A stretch of 64,000 nt of DNA, taken from Phytohabitans suffuscus (GTDB taxonomy: Bacteria > Actinomycetota > Actinomycetes > Mycobacteriales > Micromonosporaceae). The notes below the pieces were generated by a model that had not been told where the DNA came from, searched no databases, and worked only from the letters and a program-made list of their open reading frames with translations. Shown piece by piece: positions 24,712 to 33,964 of this stretch. Every line of letters starts with the position of its first letter. The stretch's first letter is position 1. The stretch covers positions 4,898,320 to 4,962,319 of the forward strand of contig NZ_AP022871.1 in the NCBI RefSeq assembly GCF_011764565.1. Reading direction: 5' to 3'. Made by a program: the position numbers and the translations under genes.

Positions 24712-24759
24712 GATCGTGGTATGAAACTGCCCCCAGAGGGGCGGATCCGTACCACGATC
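24712..24759. repeat. 48-bp palindromic repeat R2, copy a
   Basis: Arms GATCGTGGTA and TACCACGATC enclose an inner GCCCC-AGA-GGGGC hairpin. The copy at 51281-51328 is its reverse complement with one mismatch; a diverged copy is at 51438-51484. Flanking homology extends about 30 bp on each side. Confidence 0.88.
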
Positions 24760-24868
24760 CACTGAACCGACGCCCAGTCTCCACATCGGGCGGACAGACC
24801 GGCGGAAGGACAGAGGTCACTGTGGACAGACTCGAATCCTGACCCCGGAAGGTCTTTAGACGGATATT

Positions 24869-26401
24869 TCAGGCCAGTGGGAACTCGTCGAAGAGGATGG
24901 CTGGCGACGTGGGGTGGCGGGTGTCGTGGCGGTACGAGCGCACGACGCCCGCCGCCGAGTCCAGCAGCGTGAAGACGGTGATCTCGTTGCTGGCCACGAA
25001 CGGCAGCGGCACGCCGTCGGGGCGTACGAACGGGGCCACGGTGGGCACGATCGGCGTCAGGCCGCCCGGGTCGCCCCGCAGCACGTAGCCCGGCGGGTAC
25101 CAGCGGGTCATGCCGGACGTCACGTCGTACGCGCCGTAGCTGTTGCCCACATTGGACGTTTCGAGCCAGTGCACGCCGGCCGCGTTCCGGAAGCGGTTCC
25201 AGACATGTGAGTGTCCATTGAGGACGAGGTGCACGCCGGCCGCGGAGACCAGCGGCTCCACGTCGCGCAGGATGTAGTCGTCGGCGAGCGGGTACTCGTA
25301 CCGGATCGACTTGGCCTTGAGGTCCACCACCTGGACCGGGTCGGTGTACGGCGGCACCGAGTGGCTGCCCAGCCCGTGGCTCGGGTGGTGGAACATCACC
25401 ACCCGGTAGCGGGCGTCCCGCGCCGCCGGCGAGGCCAGCTCGGCCTCCAGGAACGCGAACTGGGGCGAGCCTCGCTTGATCGGCTCGAAGATGAACTGCC
25501 CGTACCCCCAGCGGTCGGGGTCGTCGACGTCCTCGAGCGCCTCCTGGAACTTGCCCCGCCTCTCCGGCTGCGGCGTACGCCACACCTGGGTGGCGAACAG
25601 GCAGATCACGTGCACGTCGCCGATCGTGCGGGACCACCAGCGCTGGCCGCCGGACTCGCTGCGCGGGTACGGGAACAACTCCTGGTAGGTGGTGATGTCC
25701 CAGTCGCCGGGCTGCGGGTCGTTGAACTGCGCGTCCAGCGTCGCGGTTTCGGACCAGCGCCCCATCACCTCGTGGTTGCCGATCGTCGGGTAGATCGGCG
25801 AGTGGGCCAGGATCCGCTCGAACGTGCGGAAGAACGGCGGCTCGGCCGTGCTGTCGAACCACTCGCTGGCCCGGTCCGGCACGTTGACCATGTCGCCGGC
25901 CATCAGCACGCCGTCGAAGGTCACGCCGGCGGTCTGCGCCACCTTCGCGAGGTTGGCCGGCACCATCGGCTTGAGCTGGTGGTCGCTGGTGAGCAGCAGC
26001 CGCACCGGCTGGTCCGGCGGCGGTACGGGCGCGAGCGTGTAGGCGGCGGTCACCGTGCCGCCGGACACCACGCGGTACGGCGTGCGCCCGGCGGCCAGCC
26101 CGGTGACGGTGGCCAGGTGCCGGTGCGCGGGGCGGCGGGTGACGACCGGGTACGCCCGGCCCGGTACCGCGGACTCCTGGTCCTCCCGCGTCCGGGACAG
26201 CTCGACGGTGCCGGCGGTGAAGCGGCGCCATCCCTCACCCGCGTCGGCCGTGCCGGTGGCGGCGGCGCGCGCACCGGCGTCGGTCATGGCCGCGACGGCC
26301 GGACCGACCAGCACCGCGTGGTCGGAGCCGGCCTCCTCGGTGTGCCAGACGACGTGCACGCTGTCGGCTGTCGGGTCGAGCAGGTACGGCTCACACAGCA
26401 T
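24869..26401 (-). CDS. Metallophosphoesterase with purple-acid-phosphatase-like N-domain
   Basis: This 510-residue protein has an N-terminal beta-sandwich (about 1-140) resembling the fibronectin-like domain of purple acid phosphatases, then a calcineurin-like phosphoesterase domain. Metal motifs in order are TSDHQ (in place of D-x-H), AGDMVN, GNHEVMGR, FHHPSHG and NGHSHVW. No signal peptide is visible, so it may be cytosolic, or the true start may differ. ATG 26401 is chosen as the first Met preceding the conserved N-domain; the frame is open far upstream through the opposite peptidase gene. It is divergent from the M16 operon. Confidence 0.85.
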   Translation of the reverse strand: MLCEPYLLDPTADSVHVVWHTEEAGSDHAVLVGPAVAAMTDAGARAAATGTADAGEGWRRFTAGTVELSRTREDQESAVPGRAYPVVTRRPAHRHLATVTGLAAGRTPYRVVSGGTVTAAYTLAPVPPPDQPVRLLLTSDHQLKPMVPANLAKVAQTAGVTFDGVLMAGDMVNVPDRASEWFDSTAEPPFFRTFERILAHSPIYPTIGNHEVMGRWSETATLDAQFNDPQPGDWDITTYQELFPYPRSESGGQRWWSRTIGDVHVICLFATQVWRTPQPERRGKFQEALEDVDDPDRWGYGQFIFEPIKRGSPQFAFLEAELASPAARDARYRVVMFHHPSHGLGSHSVPPYTDPVQVVDLKAKSIRYEYPLADDYILRDVEPLVSAAGVHLVLNGHSHVWNRFRNAAGVHWLETSNVGNSYGAYDVTSGMTRWYPPGYVLRGDPGGLTPIVPTVAPFVRPDGVPLPFVASNEITVFTLLDSAAGVVRSYRHDTRHPTSPAILFDEFPLA

Positions 26402-26488
26402 GCTCGTAGTATCCGGCCCGGTCCCGGCCGAGGCCGGAGCCGGGGATCCAGGCGTGCGTTGCGCAACAGATCCGCTACCGTCGAGCGC

Positions 26489-27775
26489 ATGTCGCCGACC
26501 GGCTACCCGTGGCCCATCGAAACCGCCCGCCTCGACAACGGCCTGCGGGTCGTGGTCAGCGAGGACCGCACGGCTCCTGTCGCGGCCGTCAACATCTGGT
26601 ACGACGTGGGATCGCGGCACGAGCCGGACGGGCAGACCGGGTTCGCGCACCTCTTCGAGCACCTGATGTTCGAGGGCTCGGAGCACGTGGCGAAGACCGA
26701 GCACATGCGGTTCATCCAGGGCGCGGGCGGCTCGCTCAACGCGACCACCAACCCGGACCGGACCAACTACTTCGAGACCGTGCCGTCGGAGCACCTCGAG
26801 CTGGCGCTGTGGCTCGAGGCGGACCGGATGGGCGGGCTGGTCCCGGCGCTGACCCAGGAGACGCTCGACAACCAGCGCGAGGTGGTCAAGAACGAGCGGC
26901 GCCAGCGGTACGACAATGTGCCGTACGGCGATGCCTGGCTGCGCCTGCTGCCGCTGCTCTACCCGCCCGGCCACCCGTACCACCACGCGACGATCGGCTC
27001 GATGGACGACCTCAACGCGGCCGACCTGCCGACGTTCGCGGCGTTCCACACCAGGTACTACGCGCCCAACAACGCGGTGCTCTCGGTGGTCGGCGACGTG
27101 GTGGCGGCCGACGTGTTCGCGCTCGCCGAGAAGTACTTCGGCGGCCTGCCGTCCCGCCCCGACATCCCGCCCGCGCCCGACGGCACCCGGCCGGCGCCGC
27201 CCACCGGCCCGGTGCGCGAGGACGTGGTGGGCGAGGTGCCCGCCCCGCGCCTCTATCTCGCGCAGCGCACCCACCCGTTCGGCACCCCGGAGTACGACGC
27301 GGTCACCGTGCTCGCCACGATCCTCGGCAACGGCCGGGGCAGCCGTCTCTACCAGCGGCTCGCCGACGGCGCGCGGCTGGCCCAGCCCGACTTCGTCTCG
27401 GCGTACGGCGTCGACCTCGCGCACGCGCCCGCGCCGCTGATCGTGTCCGCGACCGCCCGCGACGGCGTGAGCGCCGCCGACCTGGAGGTGGGGCTCGTCG
27501 AGGTGCTCGACGGCCTGGGCGACGTCGGCCCGGAGGAGATCGACCGGGCCAAGGCGCTGCTCGCCACCGCCTGGTGGCGGCAGGTGTCCACAGTGGCGGG
27601 CCGGGCGGACGTGCTCAGCCGGTACGCCACCCAGTTCGGCGACCCGGCCCGCGCGGGAGACCGGCTCCCCGCCTGGCAGGCGGTCACGCCCGAAGCCGTG
27701 GCCCGGGCCGCCGCCGAGCTGAGCCCGGAGGCCCGCGTCACCCTCACCTACCTCCCCGAGGAGAAGAACGCATGA
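26489..27775 (+). CDS. M16-family zinc metallopeptidase (active subunit)
   Basis: This 428-residue peptidase of the insulinase/mitochondrial-processing-peptidase type has the inverted zinc motif H54-LFE-H58 and the downstream Glu in NQREVVKNE. It is the active half of a two-protein enzyme; the next gene encodes the inactive partner. The heterodimer forms a clam-like chamber that degrades short peptides. ATG 26489 directly precedes the conserved N-terminus. There is no signal peptide, so it should be cytoplasmic. The two genes overlap by four bases. Confidence 0.93.
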   Translation: MSPTGYPWPIETARLDNGLRVVVSEDRTAPVAAVNIWYDVGSRHEPDGQTGFAHLFEHLMFEGSEHVAKTEHMRFIQGAGGSLNATTNPDRTNYFETVPSEHLELALWLEADRMGGLVPALTQETLDNQREVVKNERRQRYDNVPYGDAWLRLLPLLYPPGHPYHHATIGSMDDLNAADLPTFAAFHTRYYAPNNAVLSVVGDVVAADVFALAEKYFGGLPSRPDIPPAPDGTRPAPPTGPVREDVVGEVPAPRLYLAQRTHPFGTPEYDAVTVLATILGNGRGSRLYQRLADGARLAQPDFVSAYGVDLAHAPAPLIVSATARDGVSAADLEVGLVEVLDGLGDVGPEEIDRAKALLATAWWRQVSTVAGRADVLSRYATQFGDPARAGDRLPAWQAVTPEAVARAAAELSPEARVTLTYLPEEKNA

Positions 27776-29106
27776 GCTTGGTCGCCGAGCGGCCGGGGCC
27801 GGGCGCGGCCCGCCCGTACCGCTTCCCGGAGGTCGTGCGCCGCGACGGCGTGGTCGCCGCCCACCTGCCCGGCCAGGCCCTGGCGATCGCGATCCTGCTG
27901 CTCGACGCGGGTGCCGGCCGCGAGCCGGCCGGCCGCGAGGGGCTCGCCGCCGTCGTGGCCAAGGCGCTGGAGGAGGGTACGACCCGGCGCGACTCGGCCG
28001 CGTACGCGCTCGCGCTGGAGAGCCTGGGCGCCGAGCTGTTCACCAGCGCGGACTGGGACTCGTTCCGGGTCGGGGTGCAGGCGCCGGTCGACCGGCTGCC
28101 CGAGGCGTTGGCGCTGCTCGCCGAGGCGACCCGCACCCCGCGCCTGGACCCGGCCGACGTGGCCCGGGTGCGCGACGACGAGGCCACCGCCCTGCGGATG
28201 GACTGGGCCGACCCCGGTCCCCGCGCCGAGGCCGCGCTCCGGGCCGACCTCTTCGGTCGCGACCAGCGGCACGGCCGCCCGCTCCACGGCGACCCCGACT
28301 CGGTGGCCGCGATCAGCGTCGACGACGTCGTGGGCTACCACCGCACCTGGTTCGGCCAGCCGGGCACGCTCGTGGTCGCCGGTGACCTGACCTCCGTCGA
28401 CCTGGACGCGCTCGGCGCGACCGTCTTCGCCGGTGCGGGCGGTCCGGTCGAGGGGGCCGGGGGGCCGCTGCCGATCGAGCCGCGCTCCAGCCGGCGGGTC
28501 GTGATCGTCGACCGGCCCGGCTCGGTGCAGTCGACGCTGCGGCTGGGGCACGCCGCGCCGCACCGCGCCCACCCCGACCACGTGCCGATGACGCTGGCGG
28601 CGACGGTGCTGGGCGGGGCGTTCACGTCCCGGCTCAACCACCTGATCCGCGAGGTGCGCGGCTACACGTACGGCATCCGCGGCGAGTTCGGCCAGTCCAA
28701 GCGCTTCGGGCGGCTGCTGGTCTCCTCGGGCGTGCAGACGGCGGTGACCGTGCCGGCGCTGGTCGACACCGTGGGGGAGGTGTCCCGTACGGCTGCCGAG
28801 GGCGTCACCGAAGAGGAGCTGGCGGTGGCCCGGTCGTGGCGGGCCGGGCAGCTGTCGGTCGAGCTGCAGACGCCGGGCGCGATCGCCGGTGCCCTGGCCA
28901 CGCTGGTCGTGCACGACCTGCCGGACGACTACCACGCCACCCTGCGCGCGGCCCTGCTCGCGGCCGACGAGGCGACGGTCTCCGGCGCGGCCGCCAGGCA
29001 CCTCAACCCGGCCGGTCTCACGCTGGTCGTGGAGGGCGACGCCGCCGTGATCCGCGACGAGCTGGTCGCCTCCGGCCTTGGCGACGTGGTCGACGCGCGG
29101 CCCTGA
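27772..29106 (+). CDS. M16-family peptidase, non-catalytic partner subunit
   Basis: This 444-residue protein is homologous to the preceding gene but has no HxxEH; the matching region reads GREGLAAVVAKALEEG. It keeps the C-terminal Arg-Tyr pair (REVRGYTYGIRG) that contacts substrate in partner subunits such as the alpha subunit of mitochondrial processing peptidase. Its ATG overlaps the upstream stop (ATGA), so equal amounts of both subunits are made. Together they form the bacterial M16B heterodimer. Confidence 0.92.
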   Translation: MSLVAERPGPGAARPYRFPEVVRRDGVVAAHLPGQALAIAILLLDAGAGREPAGREGLAAVVAKALEEGTTRRDSAAYALALESLGAELFTSADWDSFRVGVQAPVDRLPEALALLAEATRTPRLDPADVARVRDDEATALRMDWADPGPRAEAALRADLFGRDQRHGRPLHGDPDSVAAISVDDVVGYHRTWFGQPGTLVVAGDLTSVDLDALGATVFAGAGGPVEGAGGPLPIEPRSSRRVVIVDRPGSVQSTLRLGHAAPHRAHPDHVPMTLAATVLGGAFTSRLNHLIREVRGYTYGIRGEFGQSKRFGRLLVSSGVQTAVTVPALVDTVGEVSRTAAEGVTEEELAVARSWRAGQLSVELQTPGAIAGALATLVVHDLPDDYHATLRAALLAADEATVSGAAARHLNPAGLTLVVEGDAAVIRDELVASGLGDVVDARP

Positions 29107-29155
29107 CGGGGGTGGCGGCGGCCACTTTTCTTGACGGTATTCATACGCTTCTGAC

Positions 29156-29186
29156 GTTTCACAAGTTTGTGAAACGAGCGTAGCTT
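29156..29186 (+). promoter_or_regulatory. Promoter with overlapping palindromic operator for the ABC exporter
   Basis: GTTTCACAA-GT-TTGTGAAAC (29156-29175) is a perfect palindrome, the sort of site bound by MarR-type repressors; the MarR gene lies at 31802. A -35 TTCACA (29158-29163) inside it and -10 TAGCTT (29181-29186) are 17 bp apart, placing the transcript start at or next to the ATG 29194. Confidence 0.65.
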
Positions 29187-29193
29187 CAGCCGT

Positions 29194-30117
29194 ATGACAT
29201 CTGCGATCTCGGTGTCTGGCCTGGTGAAGACCTTCGGCCAGACCCGCGCGCTGGACGGGCTCGACCTGTCCGTCGACACCGGTGAGGTGCATGGCTTCCT
29301 GGGCCCGAACGGCGCCGGGAAGTCCACGACCATCCGGGTGCTGCTCGGCCTGCTCCGCGCCGACGCCGGCGACGCGAGCCTCCTTGGCGGTCACCCGTGG
29401 CGGGACGCGGTGGAGCTGCACCGCCGCCTCGCGTACGTGCCCGGCGACGTGAACCTCTGGCCGAACCTGACCGGTGGGGAGGCGATCGACCTCTTCGGCG
29501 CGCTGCGCGGCGGGCTGGACAAGCGCCGCCGCGCCGAGCTGATCGAGCGGTTCCAGCTCGACCCGAGCAAGAAGGCGCGTACCTACTCCAAGGGCAACCG
29601 GCAGAAGGTGGCGGTCGTCGCGGCGTTCGCGTCCGATGTGGAGCTCTACGTCCTGGACGAGCCGACGTCGGGCCTCGACCCGCTGATGGAGGCGGTCTTC
29701 CAGGAGTACGTGCGCGAGGTGAAGCGCGAGGGTCGCACGGTGCTCCTCTCCAGCCACATCTTCTCGGAGGTGGAGGCGCTCTGCGACCGGGTGAGCATCA
29801 TCCGGCAGGGCAGGACGGTGGAGTCGGGCACGCTCACCCAGCTGCGCCACCTGACCCGTACGGCGATCTCGGTGGAGACCGGCCAGCCGATCACCGGGCT
29901 GCCGGAGCAGGCCGGGGTGCACGACGCGCGGGTCGACGGGACCCGCGCGAAGTTCGATGTGGACAGCCACGAGCTGGACCACCTGCTGCGCTACCTCACC
30001 CGCTTCGAGGTGCGGACGCTCACCAGCGCGCCGCCCTCGCTGGAGGAGCTGTTCATGCGCCACTACGGCGACGAGCTGCGGGAGAACGGCGTCAAGGCGG
30101 AGGCGACGGTCTCGTGA
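29194..30117 (+). CDS. ABC transporter ATP-binding protein (multidrug/antibiotic export type)
   Basis: This 307-residue ATPase has Walker A GPNGAGKST (37-45), Walker B LYVLDEP (151-157), D-loop SGLDP, and a switch His in LLSSH. The ABC signature is SKGNRQ (132-137) rather than LSGGQ, a variant seen in drug-export ATPases of the DrrA/CcmA class. It energises the membrane protein encoded by the next gene, whose GTG overlaps its stop. The gene probably has a leaderless mRNA from the promoter at 29158, under a MarR-like palindrome. Confidence 0.93.
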   Translation: MTSAISVSGLVKTFGQTRALDGLDLSVDTGEVHGFLGPNGAGKSTTIRVLLGLLRADAGDASLLGGHPWRDAVELHRRLAYVPGDVNLWPNLTGGEAIDLFGALRGGLDKRRRAELIERFQLDPSKKARTYSKGNRQKVAVVAAFASDVELYVLDEPTSGLDPLMEAVFQEYVREVKREGRTVLLSSHIFSEVEALCDRVSIIRQGRTVESGTLTQLRHLTRTAISVETGQPITGLPEQAGVHDARVDGTRAKFDVDSHELDHLLRYLTRFEVRTLTSAPPSLEELFMRHYGDELRENGVKAEATVS

Positions 30118-31745
30118 GCGCCTTCACGGGGACCGCCCGCCTCGTGCGGCTCGCGATCCGGCGCGACCGGATCCAGCTGCCGCTGTGGATCGCCGGCACC
30201 GCGGTGTTCGTGCCGATCGTGGTGGCGTCGGTGCGGGACCGGTTCCCGACCGAGGCGGACCGCGTCGAGATCCTGCGCAGCGCGACCGAGAGCCCCGCCC
30301 TGCTCGTGCTCCGCACCGCGCCGACCGGCGCCAGCGAGGGCGCGATGATCATGTTTTCGCTCCTCACGTACGTGGCGGTGCTCGCCGGCCTCATGAGCAC
30401 CCTCGCCGTGGTGCGGCACACCCGGCAGAACGAGGAGACCGGCCGCTCCGAGATGGTCGGCGCGACCGTCGTCGGCCGGCACGCCGGGCTCACCGCCGCG
30501 CTGGTCGTCGTGGCCGGCGCCAACCTCGTGCTCGGCGGGCTGATCGCGCTCGCGCTGATCGGGTACGGCCAGCCGGCCGCCGGGTCGATCGGCGCCGGCG
30601 CCGGCATCGCCGCCGTGGGCATCGTGTTCGCCGGCGTCGCGGCCGTCGCCGCCCAGATCACGCAGTCCTCGCGCGCCGCGAACGGCATCGCCGCCGCGGT
30701 GGTCGGCGTCGCCTACGTGGTACGGGGTCTGGGCGACGCGCTCGGCGACAGGCAGCCCGACGGGTACACGGTCGTCAGCGCCTGGCCCACCTGGCTCTCG
30801 CCGATCGGCTGGGTCACCGAGATGCGCCAGTACGAGGGCGACCGCTGGTGGGTGCTGGTCCTGCCGCTGGTGACCTTCGCGGCGAGCGTGGGCGTGGCGT
30901 TCGCGCTGACCGTGCGCCGCGACGTCGGCATGGGCATGGTCCCGGACCGCCGGGGCCCGGCCAGGGCGACTCCCGCCCTGCTCAGCCCGCTCGGCCTCGC
31001 GTGGCGGCTGCAGCGCGGCACGCTGCTGGGCTGGACCGTGGCGATGGTGGCGTACGGCGCGGCCGTCGGCTCGCTGAGCCAGACCGTGCAGGACGCGCTC
31101 GGCGAGAACGAGGGCACCGCCGACACGATCGCCAAGCTGGCCGGCGGCGGCAACGCGGACCTGATGGACGCGTTCTTCGCCGCGATGATGGCGATCTACG
31201 GCGCGATGGCGGCCGGGTACGTCGTGCAGGCGCTCATGCGCCCGCGCTCGGAGGAGGCCGGCGGACCGGCCGAGGCGGTGCTCGCGACCGGCACCGGGCG
31301 GCTCACCTGGCTGGCCAGCCACCTGGCGGTGGCCGTGGGCGGCGCGGCGGTGCTGCTCGTCGCGGCCGGCGCCGCTACCGGCCTGGTCGACGGGCTGAGC
31401 AGCGGCGGCGCGGGCGGCAAGGTGCTCGACATGACCGGCGCGGCGCTGGTCCAGCTGCCGGCCGCGCTGATCCTGGCCGGGTTCGCGGTCGCCGTGTTCG
31501 GCCTGCTGCCCCGCCTCGCCGTGGGGCTGGCCTGGGCCGCGTTCACGGTCAGCCTGATCGTCGGCCAGCTCGGCGAGCTGCTGGGCCTGCCGCAGGCGGT
31601 ACGCGACATCTCGCCCTTCACCCACGTGCCGGCGGTGCCGGCGGCGAGCGCGACGGCACTGCCGCTGATCGCCCTCACCGCGGTCGCGGTGGCACTCGGG
31701 GCCGCCGGCCTGGCACTCTTCCGGCGGCGGGATCTGGTTCTCTAG
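30114..31745 (+). CDS. ABC transporter permease (ABC-2-like exporter)
   Basis: This 543-residue integral membrane protein has about 12 hydrophobic segments in two similar halves of six, a form seen in actinomycete exporters of polyketide-type antibiotics and other toxic compounds. It starts with GTG 30114, overlapping the ATPase stop (GTGA). Substrate unknown; the local MarR regulator suggests induction by the exported compound. A GC hairpin (31751-31776) follows before the regulator gene. Confidence 0.88.
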   Translation: MSAFTGTARLVRLAIRRDRIQLPLWIAGTAVFVPIVVASVRDRFPTEADRVEILRSATESPALLVLRTAPTGASEGAMIMFSLLTYVAVLAGLMSTLAVVRHTRQNEETGRSEMVGATVVGRHAGLTAALVVVAGANLVLGGLIALALIGYGQPAAGSIGAGAGIAAVGIVFAGVAAVAAQITQSSRAANGIAAAVVGVAYVVRGLGDALGDRQPDGYTVVSAWPTWLSPIGWVTEMRQYEGDRWWVLVLPLVTFAASVGVAFALTVRRDVGMGMVPDRRGPARATPALLSPLGLAWRLQRGTLLGWTVAMVAYGAAVGSLSQTVQDALGENEGTADTIAKLAGGGNADLMDAFFAAMMAIYGAMAAGYVVQALMRPRSEEAGGPAEAVLATGTGRLTWLASHLAVAVGGAAVLLVAAGAATGLVDGLSSGGAGGKVLDMTGAALVQLPAALILAGFAVAVFGLLPRLAVGLAWAAFTVSLIVGQLGELLGLPQAVRDISPFTHVPAVPAASATALPLIALTAVAVALGAAGLALFRRRDLVL

Positions 31746-31750
31746 TACGT

Positions 31751-31776
31751 GTGGCGGCGCCCCCGGGCGCCGCCAC
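31751..31776 (+). terminator. Hairpin between permease and MarR gene
   Basis: GTGGCGGCGCCC (31751-31762) and GGGCGCCGCCAC (31765-31776) are perfectly complementary with almost no spacer. It may weaken read-through into the regulator. Confidence 0.55.
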
Positions 31777-31801
31777 GGCATTGACCCGAGGGTGGTGAGC
31801 C

Positions 31802-32287
31802 GTGGCAGCTGAGCGGGACGAGCAGGTGGTCAGCCGCTTCGTGGAGCACTTCGCGATGACCATGAACGACCTGGGCTTTCCCCGCATGCCGGCCCGGGTC
31901 CTCGGCGCGCTCACGGTCGCCGACGACGGCGCGCTCACCGCCGGGCAGATCGGCGAGCGGCTCGGCGTGAGCCCCGCCGCGGTCTCCGGCGCGGTGCGCT
32001 ACCTGGTGCAGATCGGCATGGTCGTCCGGGAGCCGGTGCCGGGCTCCCGCAGCGACCGCTACCGCCTGCCCGACCAGGCGTGGTACCTGGCGACCCAGCA
32101 GAAGGGCGGCACGTACAAGCGGGTGGCGGACATCGTGCAGGAGGGCGTCGAGGCGGTCGCCGACCCCTCGTCCCCGTCCGGGCGGCGCCTCGTCGAGATG
32201 CGAGATTTCTTCCTGTTCATGCAGGACGAGGTGGGCGAGCTGCTGGCCAAATGGGAGGTCGTGCGGCAGGAGCGCGGCTCCGCTTAG
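31802..32287 (+). CDS. MarR-family transcriptional regulator
   Basis: This 161-residue winged-helix protein carries LTAGQIGERLGVSPAAVSGAVRYLVQIGMV as helix-turn-helix and RSDRYRLPD as wing, with helical ends for dimerisation. It is the third gene after the ABC exporter and probably represses it through the palindrome at 29156-29175. Start GTG 31802 with GGTGG upstream. Confidence 0.88.
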   Translation: MAAERDEQVVSRFVEHFAMTMNDLGFPRMPARVLGALTVADDGALTAGQIGERLGVSPAAVSGAVRYLVQIGMVVREPVPGSRSDRYRLPDQAWYLATQQKGGTYKRVADIVQEGVEAVADPSSPSGRRLVEMRDFFLFMQDEVGELLAKWEVVRQERGSA

Positions 32288-32305
32288 GCGTGCTTTGATT
32301 GGGCA

Positions 32306-33964
32306 ATGGCCAACCCAGCGATCGTGACGGTCGACGACGACCCGGCTGTCTCGCGGGCTGTCGCGCGCGATGTGCGGCGCCGCTACGGTCAGGACTACCG
32401 CGTCGTGCGGGCCAGTTCAGGAGCCGAGGCGCTGGACGCGCTCAAGGAGATAAAGCTGCGCGGCGAGCAGGTGGCGGTCCTGCTCGCCGACTACCGGATG
32501 CCCCAGATGAACGGCATCCAGTTCCTCGAGGCCGCCATGGACCTCTTCCCCTACGCCCGGCGGGTGCTGCTGACCGCGTACGCGGACACGGAGGCCGCGA
32601 TCGACGCGATCAACCTGGTCGACGTCGACCACTACCTGCTCAAGCCCTGGCACCCGCCGGAGGAGAAGCTCTACCCGGTGCTCGACTCGCTGCTGGAGGC
32701 GTGGCAGGCGACGCCGGCCTCACCGGAGGCGGAGACCCGGGTGGTCGGCCACCGGTGGTCGGCCGAGTCGTTCGAGATCCGCGACTTCCTTGCCCGCAAC
32801 ATGGTGCCCTACCGGTGGTACCTGCTGGAGGAGCCGGAAGGGCAGCGGCTGCTGGCCGCCTCCGGCGCGAGCGAGTCCGACGTACCCGTCGTCATCACGC
32901 CCGACGGCAAGACGCTGGTGCGGCCGTCGGAGGCCGAGGTGGCCGCGCACGTCGGCCTCACCACCACGCCGGCTTCCGAGTTCTACGACCTCGCGGTGGT
33001 CGGCGCCGGACCGGGTGGGCTGGGCGCCGCCGTGTACGGCGCGTCGGAGGGCCTGCGCACGATCCTCGTCGAGCGCCGGGCCACCGGCGGGCAGGCCGGC
33101 CAGAGCAGCCGGATCGAAAACTACCTGGGCTTTCCGGACGGTGTCTCGGGCGCGCAGCTGACCGACCGGGCCCGGCGGCAGGCGCAGCGCTTCGGCACCG
33201 AGCTGCTCACCGCGCAGGACGTCACCTGCCTCGACGTCAAGGGCTCGGCCCGCGTGCTCACCTGCGCCGGCGGCCCGCGGATCGTGGCGCACACGGTGAT
33301 CCTCGCGACCGGCGTCTCCTACCGCACGCTCGACGTGCCCGGCCTCGCCGAGCTGACCGGCCGCGGCGTCTTCTACGGCAGCGCGGCCACCGAGGCGCCG
33401 TCCTGCTCGGGCTCCGACGTCTACATCGTGGGCGGGGCCAACTCGGCGGGGCAGGCGGCGGTCTACTTCTCCCGGTACGCGGCCCGCGTGCACCTCGTCG
33501 TCCGTGGCGAGAGCCTCGCGCAGTCGATGTCGGCCTACCTGATCGAGCAGATCGGGAACATCCCGCGTATCCAGGTGCACACCTGCACCGAGGTCGCCGC
33601 CGGCCACGGCACCGACCACCTCGAAGGGCTCACCCTGCGCGACCGGAACACCGGGCAGGCGCGCGACGTTGACGCTTCATGGCTGTTCGTCTTCATCGGC
33701 GCCGAGCCGCACACGAGCTGGCTCGACGGCCTGGTGGAGCGCGACTCCCAGGGCTTCGTGGTGACCGGTCCCGACCTCGTCGTCGGTGGCCGGCGGCCCA
33801 AGGGTTGGCGGCTCGACCGCGACCCGTACCACTTGGAGACGAGCGTCTCCGGCGTCTTCGCCGCCGGTGACGTGCGGGCCAACTCGGTCAAGCGGGTGGC
33901 GTCCGCGGTGGGTGAGGGCGCGATGGCGGTCACGCTCGTGCACAGGTACCTGGAGGCGCAATGA
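32306..33964 (+). CDS. Response-regulator receiver fused to a thioredoxin-reductase-like flavoprotein
   Basis: This 552-residue protein has an N-terminal CheY-like receiver (about 5-125) with acidic VDDDP, phosphorylatable D62 in DYRMP, T90 and K113 (LLKPW). A linker follows, then a FAD/NAD(P)H oxidoreductase of the thioredoxin-reductase class (FAD loop VVGAGPGGLGAAVYGASEG; NAD(P)H loop IVGGANSAGQAA; C-terminal GVFAAGDVR). The usual CxxC is reduced to a single Cys367 (EAPSCSG), so simple dithiol exchange is unlikely. The redox domain thus appears to be the output of a phosphorylation switch. The next gene, overlapping by ATGA, is a histidine kinase and its likely partner. Confidence 0.9.
   Translation: MANPAIVTVDDDPAVSRAVARDVRRRYGQDYRVVRASSGAEALDALKEIKLRGEQVAVLLADYRMPQMNGIQFLEAAMDLFPYARRVLLTAYADTEAAIDAINLVDVDHYLLKPWHPPEEKLYPVLDSLLEAWQATPASPEAETRVVGHRWSAESFEIRDFLARNMVPYRWYLLEEPEGQRLLAASGASESDVPVVITPDGKTLVRPSEAEVAAHVGLTTTPASEFYDLAVVGAGPGGLGAAVYGASEGLRTILVERRATGGQAGQSSRIENYLGFPDGVSGAQLTDRARRQAQRFGTELLTAQDVTCLDVKGSARVLTCAGGPRIVAHTVILATGVSYRTLDVPGLAELTGRGVFYGSAATEAPSCSGSDVYIVGGANSAGQAAVYFSRYAARVHLVVRGESLAQSMSAYLIEQIGNIPRIQVHTCTEVAAGHGTDHLEGLTLRDRNTGQARDVDASWLFVFIGAEPHTSWLDGLVERDSQGFVVTGPDLVVGGRRPKGWRLDRDPYHLETSVSGVFAAGDVRANSVKRVASAVGEGAMAVTLVHRYLEAQ

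Noticed and set aside
26402..27424. Upstream extension of the metallophosphoesterase frame
   Set aside because: It lies antisense to the M16 peptidase; GC-rich third positions keep such frames open by chance.
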